The notes: generated by a model not told the origin, from the letters alone. A stretch of DNA of 64,000 bases from Flavonifractor sp052065355 (GCF_052065355.1 NZ_JBQHUF010000002.1:124001-188000), one strand, 5' to 3'; positions 52,302 through 61,440 are shown, numbered from the stretch's first letter. A program made the numbers and translations.

Positions 52302-53769
52302 GATGCGCTATGATGTGGTGGTGCTGGGGGGCGGACTGCTGGGCTGCTTTGCTGCCCGCCATCTCACTTCCTACCGGCTGCGCTGCGCTCTGGTGGAGGC
52401 CCGGGAGGACGTGTGCACCGGCATCTCCCGAAGCAACAGCGCCATTATCTACACCGGCTGCGATAATAAGCCCGGAACCCTGAAAGCCCGGCTATGCGTT
52501 CAGGCCAACCGGACCTTTGAGAAGCTGTGCACCCAGCTGTCCGTCCCCTTTGCCCGCCGTGGCTCCCTGCTGGTGAGCTATGGCCCCCGGGGGGATCAGG
52601 TGGTACGGCGCAAATATGACCAGGGGCAGGAAAACGGAGTGGAGGGTCTGGCCATCCTCACCGGAGCCCAGGCGGCGGCCCTGGAGCCCGGACTGGCTCC
52701 GGGAATCACCTCCGCCCTCCTTGCCCCCGGTACCGGGGTGACCGACCCATGGGCCCTGTGCTATGCCGCCTATGAGAACGCTCGGGCCAACGGCTGCGAA
52801 GTCTATCTCAACGCCCTGGCAACTGCCCTGAGCCGGGAGGGGAACGACTGGGTGATCACCGCCGGTGCATATACCCTCCGGGCGGGGGCTGTGCTCAACT
52901 GCTGCGGCCTGGATGCCCACCACATCCAGGAATTGTGCGCCCCTCCCACTGTGCGGGTCATTCCCGACCGGGCGGACTATCTGGTTCTGGATCAGCCGGC
53001 GGGCCCCTATGTCCGCCATGTGATCTTTCAGGAGCCGGAGCAAAAGGGGAAGGGCCTGACCCTGATCCCCACCACTGACGGTAAGCTGCTTCTGGGTCCC
53101 TCGGAGCAGCCCGGCGGAGCGGCACCCCACCGGGCTGTAACGCCGGAGGGACTGGATTTTCTCCGGCGCACGGCGGCCAGGGTGGTACCGGGCCTGGATC
53201 TGGGTCAGGTAATCCGAGCCTTCGGGGCGGTTCGCCCCAATCCCTTTTCCGTCCGCCGGGAGGGGGAGTCCTGGGTGCCCGAGGACAAGGGTATCCATAG
53301 TTTCACCATCAGCACCCCCTGCCCTGGCCTCTGGTCCCTCATCGGCATCAAGACCCCGGGGCTCACTTGCGCCGACGCCCTGGGAGCCATGCTGGCCGGT
53401 GAGGCGGCGGCCTATGTGGGGAAGGATAGGCCTAACCCGGACTTTGATCCCTGCCGGCCTCTGCCGCCCCGGCCCCGGGATCTGGACAGCGCCGCCCGCC
53501 GGGCCCTGGTGCAGGCAAACCCTGCCTATGGCCGGGTGATCTGCCGCTGCGAGGACGTGACCGAGGGGGAGATCCTGGATGCCATCTGCCGGGGGGCGGT
53601 GACGCTGGACGGGGTCAAGCGCCGGGTGGGTCCGGGGCTGGGCCGGTGCCAGGGCAGCTGGTGTACCGATCAGGTGCTGGACCTTCTGGCCCGGGCCCTG
53701 GGCGTGTCCCCTGAGGAAATCACCCAAGACGGGCCGGACAGCCTCCTGCTGGGGGGTGAGGAGACATGA
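52291..53769 (+). CDS. GlpA-like FAD oxidoreductase with C-terminal BFD [2Fe-2S] domain
   Basis: A 492-residue flavoprotein. DVVVLGGGLLGCFAARHL (about 8-25) is the dinucleotide fold of the DAO/GlpA superfamily. IPDRADYLVLDQP and GIKTPGLTCADALG are typical of the L-2-hydroxyglutarate/glycerol-3-phosphate dehydrogenase-like group. Near the C-terminus a BFD-like domain shows CRCEDVTEGEI and GRCQGSWC, four cysteines for a [2Fe-2S] cluster. The GTG start overlaps the preceding gene; an ATG at 52303 is possible. The next flavoprotein overlaps its 3' end, so the two probably form a complex. Substrate unknown. Confidence 0.88.
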   Translation: MSTEMRYDVVVLGGGLLGCFAARHLTSYRLRCALVEAREDVCTGISRSNSAIIYTGCDNKPGTLKARLCVQANRTFEKLCTQLSVPFARRGSLLVSYGPRGDQVVRRKYDQGQENGVEGLAILTGAQAAALEPGLAPGITSALLAPGTGVTDPWALCYAAYENARANGCEVYLNALATALSREGNDWVITAGAYTLRAGAVLNCCGLDAHHIQELCAPPTVRVIPDRADYLVLDQPAGPYVRHVIFQEPEQKGKGLTLIPTTDGKLLLGPSEQPGGAAPHRAVTPEGLDFLRRTAARVVPGLDLGQVIRAFGAVRPNPFSVRREGESWVPEDKGIHSFTISTPCPGLWSLIGIKTPGLTCADALGAMLAGEAAAYVGKDRPNPDFDPCRPLPPRPRDLDSAARRALVQANPAYGRVICRCEDVTEGEILDAICRGAVTLDGVKRRVGPGLGRCQGSWCTDQVLDLLARALGVSPEEITQDGPDSLLLGGEET

Positions 53770-54680
53770 CCTGGGACGTACTGGTGGTGGGAGCCGGCGC
53801 CGCGGGGATGGCGGCCGCCCTTTCTGCCCGGGAGGCGGGTGCAACCTCCGTCCTCCTGACGGACCGGAGTACCCGGCTGGGCGGGGTACTCCCACAGTGC
53901 CTTCACACCGGCTTCGGAATGGGCATCTTCCGCCGGGAACTGACCGGGGCGGAATATGCCGCCCGCTGGGCGAATATGGTCAGGACTGCCCCTATTGCGC
54001 TCCGTCTGGATACCACGGTCCTCTCGATCAGCCCGGACCGCCGTGCCCTGCTCTCCGGACGGTCAGGGGTGGAGGAAATCTCGTTCAAGGCCCTGGTGCT
54101 GGCCGCCGGGTGCCGGGAGATCCCCATCGGGGCCCTGGCCCTCCCCGGTACCCGGCCAGCGGGGATCTTTACCGCCGGCCAGGCCCAGCGGATGGTCAAT
54201 CTACAGGGCCTCTCCCTGGGCCGCAGGATCGTGATCCTGGGCAGCGGGGATGTGGGCCTGATCATGGCCCGTCAGTTTGCCCTGGCAGGCTGCTCCGTGG
54301 AGGCCGTAGTGGAGCAGCGGGATCGCTGCGGCGGCCTGCCCAGGAATTATCATCAATGTATCCAGGCTTGCGGTATTCCCCTGCTTACACGGAGCACGGT
54401 CAGCTGTATCCACGGCGAGGGGCGGATCTGCGGAGTGACCATCCGGCAGCTGAACAGCGGAGCGGAACGCTTTCAGCCCTGCAATACCCTGGTCACCGCC
54501 CTGGGCATGGTCCCCGAGCGGGAGCTGCTCCGCCCGCTGGGAGAACCGCTGCCCCCCTGGGTGTTTCTGTGCGGCAACTGCCGGAGCATCCACCGGACGG
54601 TGGACACGGTGAGCCGGCAGGGGACAGAGGCCGGTCGGGAAGCCGCCGGGTGGGCCCTGCGGTCCGGGGAAGCTGGTTGA
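53766..54680 (+). CDS. Pyridine-nucleotide-type FAD oxidoreductase
   Basis: A 304-residue protein with two dinucleotide-binding motifs: VVGAGAAGMAAALSAREAG for FAD near the N-terminus and ILGSGDVGLIMARQ for NAD(P) near residue 158. AGQAQRMVNLQGL lies between. It lacks a CxxC redox disulfide. It overlaps the stop of the GlpA-like gene by 4 bp; in Clostridia this pair is often adjacent and may pass electrons from an organic substrate to NAD(P). The role in the tungsten module is unclear. Confidence 0.85.
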   Translation: MTWDVLVVGAGAAGMAAALSAREAGATSVLLTDRSTRLGGVLPQCLHTGFGMGIFRRELTGAEYAARWANMVRTAPIALRLDTTVLSISPDRRALLSGRSGVEEISFKALVLAAGCREIPIGALALPGTRPAGIFTAGQAQRMVNLQGLSLGRRIVILGSGDVGLIMARQFALAGCSVEAVVEQRDRCGGLPRNYHQCIQACGIPLLTRSTVSCIHGEGRICGVTIRQLNSGAERFQPCNTLVTALGMVPERELLRPLGEPLPPWVFLCGNCRSIHRTVDTVSRQGTEAGREAAGWALRSGEAG

Positions 54681-54794
54681 CAAACCCTGGGCATAAGATT
54701 AGTATTTAGAGTATAAAAGTAACCTCTGGGACCGCGCCTTCCGGACCGGCCTGTCAGGGGGAATAAAAATAACAGGAATGGAGAGGAAACCGCG

Positions 54795-55793
54795 ATGAAG
54801 AAACAGACTGCCGCCCTTTTGCTGTCTCTTTCCCTGGCTGTAGGATGCTTGGCCGGATGCGCACCGCAGAATGCTGACGTAAACGAGTCTCCTGCGGCGA
54901 CCCCGGCGGAGGGCGTCGACCTGACGATTCTCTACGAAGCCGACGAGGACATGATCAACAACTACTCCCTGCTGGCGGTCAATCCCGACGCCCCCTTCAC
55001 CGACGCCGACGGCAACCCGGTGTCCGACGTGTACATCAATACGGAGGGCGCCGCTGCCCTTATCAACTGGATGCTCTCTGAGGAGGGAAAGACCGCCATT
55101 TCGGACTACGGCTATGCCGACTACGGTGAGTACCTCTTCTATCTGACGGAGGACGGCCCCACATCTGCCGCCGACATCCCCCAGGCCACGGAGGAGACCA
55201 AGGTCATCCGCATGTCCACCACCACTTCGGTGAACGACTCCGGCCTGCTGGGCTATCTGCTGCCCATGTTTGAAGAGGCCTACGGCTACACCGTGGAGGT
55301 CACCTCTGCCGGTACCGGAAAAGCCATTGCCAATGCCCAGAACGGCAACGCCGATCTGCTGCTGGTCCACTCCAAGAGCCAGGAGGAGGCCTTTGTGGAC
55401 GGGGGCTACTCCTATGTGCTGCCCGGCTTCGACAGTGAACGGCTGACCTTTATGTACAACTACTTCGTCCTGTGCGGCCCCTCCGCCGATCCTGCCGGCG
55501 TGAAGGAGGCTGCCACTGTGAAGGATGCCTTTGCCGCCATTGCCGAAGGAAAGTATCCCTTTATCTCACGTGGAGACCAGTCCGGCACCCATACCAAGGA
55601 GATTTCCCTGTGGCCGGAGGACCTGGGTATTACGGTGGATGCCGCCTCCGTGGAGGGCTATGCCGACTGGTACACCTACTCCAATGCGGGCATGGGGGTG
55701 TGCCTCACCATGGCGGAGGAGACGGGGGCCTACATCCTCTCAGATAAGGCCACTTTCCTCACCTTCCGGGCCAACAACGGCGCAATCGAATAA
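54795..55793 (+). CDS. tupA: TupA-like tungstate-binding lipoprotein, apparently circularly permuted
   Basis: A 332-residue lipoprotein (lipobox LAGC, Cys22). Residues 138-330 match the start and middle of TupA: MSTTTSVNDSGLLGYLLP, ADLLLVHSKSQEEAF, SRGDQSGTHTKE and GAYILSDKATFLTF. The part that should follow, a C-terminal lobe of the form L.ILYE.DE...NNYSLLAVNPD...GAAALINWMLSEEGK..I.DYG, is found instead at residues 41-125, before the main domain. The protein stops right after the TFLTF helix. TupA binds tungstate with very high selectivity. It is followed by tupB and tupC. Confidence 0.88.
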   Translation: MKKQTAALLLSLSLAVGCLAGCAPQNADVNESPAATPAEGVDLTILYEADEDMINNYSLLAVNPDAPFTDADGNPVSDVYINTEGAAALINWMLSEEGKTAISDYGYADYGEYLFYLTEDGPTSAADIPQATEETKVIRMSTTTSVNDSGLLGYLLPMFEEAYGYTVEVTSAGTGKAIANAQNGNADLLLVHSKSQEEAFVDGGYSYVLPGFDSERLTFMYNYFVLCGPSADPAGVKEAATVKDAFAAIAEGKYPFISRGDQSGTHTKEISLWPEDLGITVDAASVEGYADWYTYSNAGMGVCLTMAEETGAYILSDKATFLTFRANNGAIE

Positions 55794-55827
55794 ATAAAGG
55801 ATGCGGCCCGGCGGCTCCGGCCGCCGC

Positions 55828-55860
55828 AAAAAGGGTCTGCCCCGTGGCAGGCTCTTTTTT
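55828..55860 (+). terminator. Terminator-like hairpin between tupA and tupB
   Basis: GTCTGCC (55835-55841) pairs with GGCAGGC (55846-55852), flanked by A5 and T6. It probably lowers permease expression relative to the binding protein. Confidence 0.72.
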
Positions 55861-56569
55861 AAAAGGAAGGGGGAGACGTTCCATAAAGACTGCCTTTGTC
55901 CAGGCTCTGGCCCTGATCGTCTCCGGAGACCGACAGCTTTGGATTATTCTGGCCACCACCCTGCGCATGGCCCTGGCAAGCTCCGTCATCGCCCTGGTGG
56001 CGGGCGCGCCTCTGGGGGTGCTGCTGGGCAGCTATTCCGGCCGGAGCAAACGGGCCCTGGTGGTGGTCAACCGGACGCTGATGGGCCTTCCGCCGGTGGT
56101 GGTGGGTCTGGTGTGTTACATGCTCTTTTCCGGGGTCGGACCTCTGCGCCATCTGCGGCTGCTATACACGGTGACAGGCATGGTCGTCGCCCAGGTCATT
56201 TTGTTGCTCCCCCTCATTGCCGGCAGCCTGGAGTCCCATGTATCCACGGTGGCCCCCGATATCCGGGAGACCGCCCGCGGTATGGGCCTGGGCCGGGGCC
56301 GCACCCTGCTGCTGCTCATCAACGAGAGCCAGTATCAGCTGGTCAGCGCCTATCTGCTGGGCCTGGGCCGGGCCTTTGCCGAGGTAGGGGCGGTGTCCAT
56401 GGTGGGGGGCGCCATCGCCTACAAGACCAACGTGATGACCACAGCCATCATGAACTACACCAATATGGGGGACTTTACCACTGCCCTGGCCCTGGGGATC
56501 ATCCTGCTGGTCATCTCCCTGCTGCTGAATGTGGGGGTGGCCCTGCTGTACTGGGGGCTGAAACGATGA
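55844..56569 (+). CDS. tupB: TupB-type tungstate ABC permease
   Basis: A 241-residue permease if started at the GTG (55844), with five to six membrane helices. The EAA-type loop that contacts the ATPase is visible as APDIRETARGMGLGRGRTLLLLI (in parts), and GRAFAEVGAVSMVGGAI is conserved in TupB. The GTG lies inside a terminator hairpin without a ribosome site. AAGGAAGGGGGAG lies 7 bases before an ATA at 55883, which would give IKTAFVQALALIVSGD, the normal TupB beginning. Initiation at ATA is therefore plausible. The 3' end overlaps tupC (ATGA). Confidence 0.9.
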   Translation: MAGSFLKGRGRRSIKTAFVQALALIVSGDRQLWIILATTLRMALASSVIALVAGAPLGVLLGSYSGRSKRALVVVNRTLMGLPPVVVGLVCYMLFSGVGPLRHLRLLYTVTGMVVAQVILLLPLIAGSLESHVSTVAPDIRETARGMGLGRGRTLLLLINESQYQLVSAYLLGLGRAFAEVGAVSMVGGAIAYKTNVMTTAIMNYTNMGDFTTALALGIILLVISLLLNVGVALLYWGLKR

Positions 56570-57216
56570 ACCTTCCCCCCATCACCAAGACCTACGGCGG
56601 CCGCAGGGTGCTGGATCTGCCCGCCCTGGACCTGGCGGACGGCGCCATCCACGCCGTGATCGGCGCCAACGGCAGCGGCAAGTCCACCCTGGCCCGGATC
56701 CTGGCCGGTGTGGTAAAGCCGGATCAGGGCAGCTTTCCCTGCGTCGGACAGACAGGATATATGCCCCAGCGGTCCTACTCCTTCCGGATGAGCGTGGTGC
56801 GTAACCTGCAGCTCACCGGCGCCGGGCGGGATCGGGCCATGGCACAGCTGGAGACGTTCGGCCTGGCCGGGCTGGCCCGGCAGAATGCCAAGGGCCTCTC
56901 CGGCGGAGAGACGGCCCGGCTGGCACTGGCCAGGGTGCTGATGGAGGACCACCCTCTTCTCATCCTGGATGAGCCCACCGCGGCCATGGATGTGGCCGCC
57001 GCCCTCCGGAGCGAGGAGATCCTGCTGGAGTATCAGGCCAGAACGAGGTGTACCGTGGTGTTGGTCACCCACTCCATGACCCAGGCCAGGCGGATGGCCG
57101 GACAGGTCCTCTTTCTCAAGGATGGGCACCTGGCGGAGCAGGGGGAGACCGGGCAGGTACTCTCACATCCCCGCTGTGCCGACACACGGGCTTTTCTGGA
57201 CTTCTACGCTCTCTGA
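56566..57216 (+). CDS. tupC: TupC-type tungstate ABC ATPase
   Basis: A 216-residue ATPase. Walker A GANGSGKST is near residues 33-41, the signature LSGGETARLALARVL and Walker B LLILDEPTAAMD follow, and the H-loop is VTHSM. The protein is short and lacks the regulatory extension of ModC. The ATG overlaps the tupB stop. With the permuted TupA and TupB it forms a complete tungstate importer next to the W-enzyme gene. Confidence 0.93.
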   Translation: MNLPPITKTYGGRRVLDLPALDLADGAIHAVIGANGSGKSTLARILAGVVKPDQGSFPCVGQTGYMPQRSYSFRMSVVRNLQLTGAGRDRAMAQLETFGLAGLARQNAKGLSGGETARLALARVLMEDHPLLILDEPTAAMDVAAALRSEEILLEYQARTRCTVVLVTHSMTQARRMAGQVLFLKDGHLAEQGETGQVLSHPRCADTRAFLDFYAL

Positions 57217-57313
57217 GCCAGACCCTGGGAAGAAGCCAATATGACAGAAGAGGAATTGCAACCAGAAATGAGAAGCGCAGGCACTGCAAGACCTGCGCGC
57301 GGGAGGCGAGACT

Positions 57314-59245
57314 ATGTCATCCAAATACGGCGGGTACATGGGAAAGGTGGTCCAGGTGGATCTGGCCACCGGCACGGTCAGTCCCTATCCCTGGTCTGAC
57401 CGGGATCGGGAATTGTTCATCGGCGGCAAGATCATGGCCGCCAAAATTCTCAGTGACCATCTGACGGGCACGGAGGAGCCTTTTTCCGACCGGAACCTGC
57501 TGGTCATTGCCACCGGACCCCTGACCGGTACCGGCGCTCCCAGCTCCAGCAGGTTCAACATCTCCACCCTGTCTCCTCAGACCGGCCTGCTGGCCTCCTC
57601 CAACTGCGGAGGCAATTTCGGCTATTATCTGAAGAAAGCCGGCTATGATGCCCTGATTCTCCGGGGACAGGCCAAGGAGCACACCTGGCTGGAGATCACC
57701 AACGACAAATTTGTCTTTCACAATGCCGATGAGCTGTGGGGCAAGAAGACCTCTGCGACTCAGCAGGCCCTCTCCGCCCTGCTGACCCAGCGGGGAGGCC
57801 CGGACAAAAGCGGAAAGCTGTGCATTGGGCCGGCCGGTGAAAACCGGGTCCTGTATGCCTCCATTGTCAGCAATGAGCGCATCTCCGGCCGCACCGGCAT
57901 GGGCGCCATTATGGGCTGGATGAATCTGAAAGCCATTACGGTCACGGGCAACCATGTGGTGCGGGCCTATAATCCGGAAAAAATGATGAGCTGGAATCGG
58001 AAATGGTTCCGCTATCTCCGCTCTCATCCGCTCACCGGTGAGCAGCTGCCCCGGATCGGCACCGCCGGCCTGGTCAGCCAGATGCAGATGCGGCGCATCC
58101 TTGCCACGGAGAACTTCCGCTACGGCCAGAATGAATCCTTTGAGAAGGTCAACGGCGAGCGGCTGGCTGAGGACTTTAACCTGGTCAACAAGGGCTGTCT
58201 TACCTGTCCCATCCGGTGTGCCCGCACCGTGGCGGTGGATGGTCAGGAGGTAAAGGGTCCGGAGCTGGAGACCCTTGGGCTGCTGGGCGGAGGGATCCGC
58301 AACGACAACATGGAGCTGCTGCTGCGGTGGAATTATGAACTGGATGAGCTGGGCATGGACTCCATCTCTGCGGCAGGAACCCTGGCCTGGGCCATGGAGG
58401 CCAACGAAAAGGGGATCTGGAACTGCGGCCTGAACTTCGGGCAGGTGGACGGCATCTCCCAGCTGTGGGAGGACATTGCCCACCGCCGTGGGATCGGCGA
58501 CGAGCTGGCCGACGGCAGCAGACGCCTGTCGGAAAAATACGGCGGTAAAGAGTTTGCCATCCACTCCAAGGGGCTGGAGCTGTCCGCCTACGAACCCCGC
58601 CACGCGGTGGGAATGGGCCTGGGCTATGCGGTGTCCAACCGAGGCGGCTGCCACCTCAACGGCGGGTATCTGGTGATCCTGGAAGGACTGGGGATGAACA
58701 TTGATGCCCAGACCCCTAAGGCCAAGGCGGATCTCACCGTCATGTTCCAGAATCTGATGGAGATGATCTCCGCCACCGGGCAGTGCCTGTTCACCTCCTA
58801 TGCCTTTTTCCCAGCGCCCCTGCTGTCCAGACCCAATGCCTGGTACACCCGGGCGGCCAACAAGCTGCTTCCCCACACAGGTATGGTCATCCGTCTGCTC
58901 AACCGGTGTCCCCGGGCCGTACATATGCACCTGTCCCCCGTATTCCACCACACCCGGGGATTCCAGTATGCTACCGGCATGCCCATGACCTTCGGCGACT
59001 ATATGAACGTGGGCAGCCGGGGCTACACCCTGGAGCGCAGCGTAAACTGCCGGTTCGGCGTCTCCGCCAAGGACGATACCCTTCCCAAGCGCCTGACGGA
59101 CGAGCCTCAGCAGCCCAATAACCCCAGGAGCCGGGTGCCCCTGAAAAAAATGACCCCGGTTTATTACGCCGCCCGGGGCTGGGATTCCAACGGAATCCCA
59201 ACGCCCCAGACCTTGAAAAAGCTGGGGCTGAAGGGAGCTGACTGA
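57314..59245 (+). CDS. aor: Tungsten-containing aldehyde ferredoxin oxidoreductase
   Basis: A 643-residue AOR-family enzyme. It oxidises aldehydes to acids, or in reverse reduces acids, with ferredoxin, using a bis-tungstopterin and a [4Fe-4S] cluster. The N-terminal domain has SSRFNISTLSPQTGLLASSNCGGNFGYYLKKAGYDA (in parts), the pterin-binding region. Cluster ligands appear in CLTCPIRCAR near 295-304 plus a later cysteine in the TGQCLF region. GPELETLGLLGGG and MDSISAAGTLAWAME are conserved. It is followed by MoaD-like and ferredoxin genes. Confidence 0.94.
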   Translation: MSSKYGGYMGKVVQVDLATGTVSPYPWSDRDRELFIGGKIMAAKILSDHLTGTEEPFSDRNLLVIATGPLTGTGAPSSSRFNISTLSPQTGLLASSNCGGNFGYYLKKAGYDALILRGQAKEHTWLEITNDKFVFHNADELWGKKTSATQQALSALLTQRGGPDKSGKLCIGPAGENRVLYASIVSNERISGRTGMGAIMGWMNLKAITVTGNHVVRAYNPEKMMSWNRKWFRYLRSHPLTGEQLPRIGTAGLVSQMQMRRILATENFRYGQNESFEKVNGERLAEDFNLVNKGCLTCPIRCARTVAVDGQEVKGPELETLGLLGGGIRNDNMELLLRWNYELDELGMDSISAAGTLAWAMEANEKGIWNCGLNFGQVDGISQLWEDIAHRRGIGDELADGSRRLSEKYGGKEFAIHSKGLELSAYEPRHAVGMGLGYAVSNRGGCHLNGGYLVILEGLGMNIDAQTPKAKADLTVMFQNLMEMISATGQCLFTSYAFFPAPLLSRPNAWYTRAANKLLPHTGMVIRLLNRCPRAVHMHLSPVFHHTRGFQYATGMPMTFGDYMNVGSRGYTLERSVNCRFGVSAKDDTLPKRLTDEPQQPNNPRSRVPLKKMTPVYYAARGWDSNGIPTPQTLKKLGLKGAD

Positions 59246-59246
59246 T

Positions 59247-59498
59247 ATGGTAAGCGTCAAGCTGTTCGGTGCGCTGCGCCTGCGGTCCGGTTTGAAGGAG
59301 TATCAGCTGGAGGCCCGGAACCTGACCGAACTGTTTTCCCAGCTGGCAGAGCTGTCCGCCCATACGGGGATGGAGCAGGTCACGGTCCGGGAGCTGCGCT
59401 CCTGTATCATCTCAATCAACGGCAAACAGTGCGGGCCGCGCCATGCCCTCCGGGATGGGGATGCCGTCGTGCTGCTTACCCCGGCCAGCGGCGGCTGA
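59247..59498 (+). CDS. MoaD/ThiS-family sulfur-carrier-like protein
   Basis: An 83-residue beta-grasp protein ending in Ser-Gly-Gly, the C-terminal glycines that E1-like enzymes adenylate. VKLFGALR at the start and DGDAVVLLTPASGG at the end are typical of MoaD. It begins 1 base after the aor stop, as in many AOR operons. The E1-like protein at 48338 is the likely partner. Confidence 0.9.
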   Translation: MVSVKLFGALRLRSGLKEYQLEARNLTELFSQLAELSAHTGMEQVTVRELRSCIISINGKQCGPRHALRDGDAVVLLTPASGG

Positions 59499-59514
59499 GA
59501 GGAGGTCTTGAGCA

Positions 59515-59925
59515 ATGTCCTATCGGATTACGGATAAATGCAAAGGCTGTACCCTTTGCAGCAAAAATTGTCCCGTTATGGCCATTACGGGCCAGGTAAA
59601 GCAGGTGCACACCATTGATCCGGACCGCTGTGTCAGCTGCGGCTTGTGTGGAAAGCTGTGCGCCTTCGGTGCCATTGTGGATGACCGGGGCGCAACGGCG
59701 GTAAAGATCCCCAAAGACCAGTGGAAGAAACCGGAGATCGACCCGGCCCTGTGTGCCGCCTGCTCTGTCTGTGTGGAAAACTGCCCCAAAGAGTGTCTGT
59801 CCATTTCTGATCCCCGGTACCATGGGGACATTACCATGGTTGCCCTGCTCCGCACTCCGGAGGACTGTATCGGCTGCGGGATCTGCGCCGATCGGTGTCC
59901 GGTAGGGGCCATTACGCTGATTTGA
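59515..59925 (+). CDS. Four-cluster ferredoxin-like electron carrier
   Basis: A 136-residue protein with four CxxCxxCxxxC motifs: CKGCTLCSKNCP, CVSCGLCGKLC, CAACSVCVENCP and CIGCGICADRCP. It could hold four [4Fe-4S] clusters. The position in the aor operon suggests it is the electron acceptor or donor of AOR. GGAGGTC precedes the ATG. Confidence 0.93.
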   Translation: MSYRITDKCKGCTLCSKNCPVMAITGQVKQVHTIDPDRCVSCGLCGKLCAFGAIVDDRGATAVKIPKDQWKKPEIDPALCAACSVCVENCPKECLSISDPRYHGDITMVALLRTPEDCIGCGICADRCPVGAITLI

Positions 59926-59956
59926 CAAAGTGTGTTCAGGAAAGGAGCGTCACGCT

Positions 59957-61168
59957 ATGAATACCCTGTCCAAAGTCTATTGCAGAACCTTCCAGACCAT
60001 CATGAAACTGGGCCATTACTTTTTGAACTATCGGATCCCGGAGACGATGAAAGGTGCCGGAAGCATCAAGCGGCTGCCCGCCTTTATCCGGAACAAGGGC
60101 ATTGACCGGCTCCTGGTAGTTACCGATGCCAGCCTGATGAAGCTGGGACTTCCGGTCCCCATGCTGGAGGCCATGGAGAAGGCGGGGATTGCCTGCACGG
60201 TCTATGACGGGGTTGCTCCCAATCCCACCTCGGATAACGTGGAGGAGGGACTGAAGCTCTACCTGAAAAATAGCTGCAAGGGAATCGTGGCTATCGGCGG
60301 CGGCTCCCCCATCGACTGCGCCAAAGCCATCAGCGCCCGGATCGTCCGGCCCAAACGTTCAGTAGCTCAGCTGCAGGGCCTGCTGAAGGTAAATCACCGC
60401 CGCAGGATCCCTCCCTTTGTGGCTGTTCCCACCACCGCCGGAACCGGTTCGGAGACCACGGTGGCCGCTGTGATCACCGATGCCGCCACCCACCACAAGG
60501 CCTCCATCAATGATACCGCTATTCTCCCTCACTACGCCGTCCTGGATCCGGAACTGACCATCGGTCTGCCACCCTTCATCACGGCCACCACCGGAATGGA
60601 TGCCTTGTGCCACGCCGTAGAGGCCTACACCAACCACACCTATAACACCAAGCTGGAAAACGAGTATGCGGAGGAGGCCGTCCGCCTGATCCATGACAAC
60701 CTGCTTGTCGCATACCACGACGGTAAAAACCTGGAGGCCCGCCAGAACATGCAGATTGCCGCTTTCAAGGCCGGCCGCGCCTTTACCCGGGGCTGTGTGG
60801 GCTATGTCCATGCCATTGGACACACGTTGGGAGGCCTGTACGGGACGCCTCACGGCCTTGCCATGTCTATCCTGCTGCCCCATGTGATGGAGGCCTTCGG
60901 CCCAACCGTCTATCCCAGGCTGGCCCGGCTGGCCGACCTCTGCGGGATGGGGCAGGGTACCCAGGAGGAGAAGGCCAAGCGCTTTATTCAGTGGATCGTT
61001 GACATGAAGCGGGAAATGGGTATTCCTGAAAAGCTGGACATGATCAAAGACGAGGATGTCCCCCAGATCATTACCTGGGCCATGAAGGAGGCCAATCCGC
61101 TTTACCCTGTTCCCGTCCTCTGGGGCCGGGAGGAATTCCGACAGTTTATCGACAAGGTGCGCGTCTGA
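59957..61168 (+). CDS. Iron-containing alcohol dehydrogenase
   Basis: A 403-residue group III alcohol dehydrogenase, longer at the N-terminus than the EutG-like protein at 24072 and clearly a different subfamily. The ATG at 59957 follows AGGAAAGGAG. GGGSPIDCAK binds nucleotide, TTAGTGSETT is conserved, and metal-ligand histidines lie in CHAVEAYTNHTYN and HAIGHTLGGLYGTPHGLAM. Coupled with AOR it could reduce aldehydes to alcohols, giving an acid-to-alcohol route. It is the last gene before a terminator. Confidence 0.93.
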   Translation: MNTLSKVYCRTFQTIMKLGHYFLNYRIPETMKGAGSIKRLPAFIRNKGIDRLLVVTDASLMKLGLPVPMLEAMEKAGIACTVYDGVAPNPTSDNVEEGLKLYLKNSCKGIVAIGGGSPIDCAKAISARIVRPKRSVAQLQGLLKVNHRRRIPPFVAVPTTAGTGSETTVAAVITDAATHHKASINDTAILPHYAVLDPELTIGLPPFITATTGMDALCHAVEAYTNHTYNTKLENEYAEEAVRLIHDNLLVAYHDGKNLEARQNMQIAAFKAGRAFTRGCVGYVHAIGHTLGGLYGTPHGLAMSILLPHVMEAFGPTVYPRLARLADLCGMGQGTQEEKAKRFIQWIVDMKREMGIPEKLDMIKDEDVPQIITWAMKEANPLYPVPVLWGREEFRQFIDKVRV

Positions 61169-61255
61169 TTTTTCCGCATTGGCCGGGGCCGGCAGTCATA
61201 CCATCGACCATACCTGCCGCCAGTGTCCTGGCGGCAGCGCATAAAGCGGCAAAAT

Positions 61256-61298
61256 AAAACACCCCCTGATGTGAGCGCTTCACGTCAGGGGGTGTTTT
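61256..61298. terminator. Intrinsic terminator after the AOR-module dehydrogenase
   Basis: Stem AAAACACCCCCTGA (61256-61269) with TCAGGGGGTGTTTT (61285-61298). Another small hairpin, CTGCCGCCAG/CTGGCGGCAG, lies at 61214-61236. The remainder of the 61169-61580 gap is AT-rich and contains only the next promoter. Confidence 0.88.
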
Positions 61299-61440
61299 CA
61301 GCGAGGGCTTCCAACGGGGCGGTCGGTTTGACGCAGTTCGATGTATCAACGAGATTATGGATCCATGGATAAGCAGGGAAGTCCTCTTCTTTCATACAAA
61401 TTAAATAAGAAAAACTAAATGATTTATTAGTTTATTAAGT

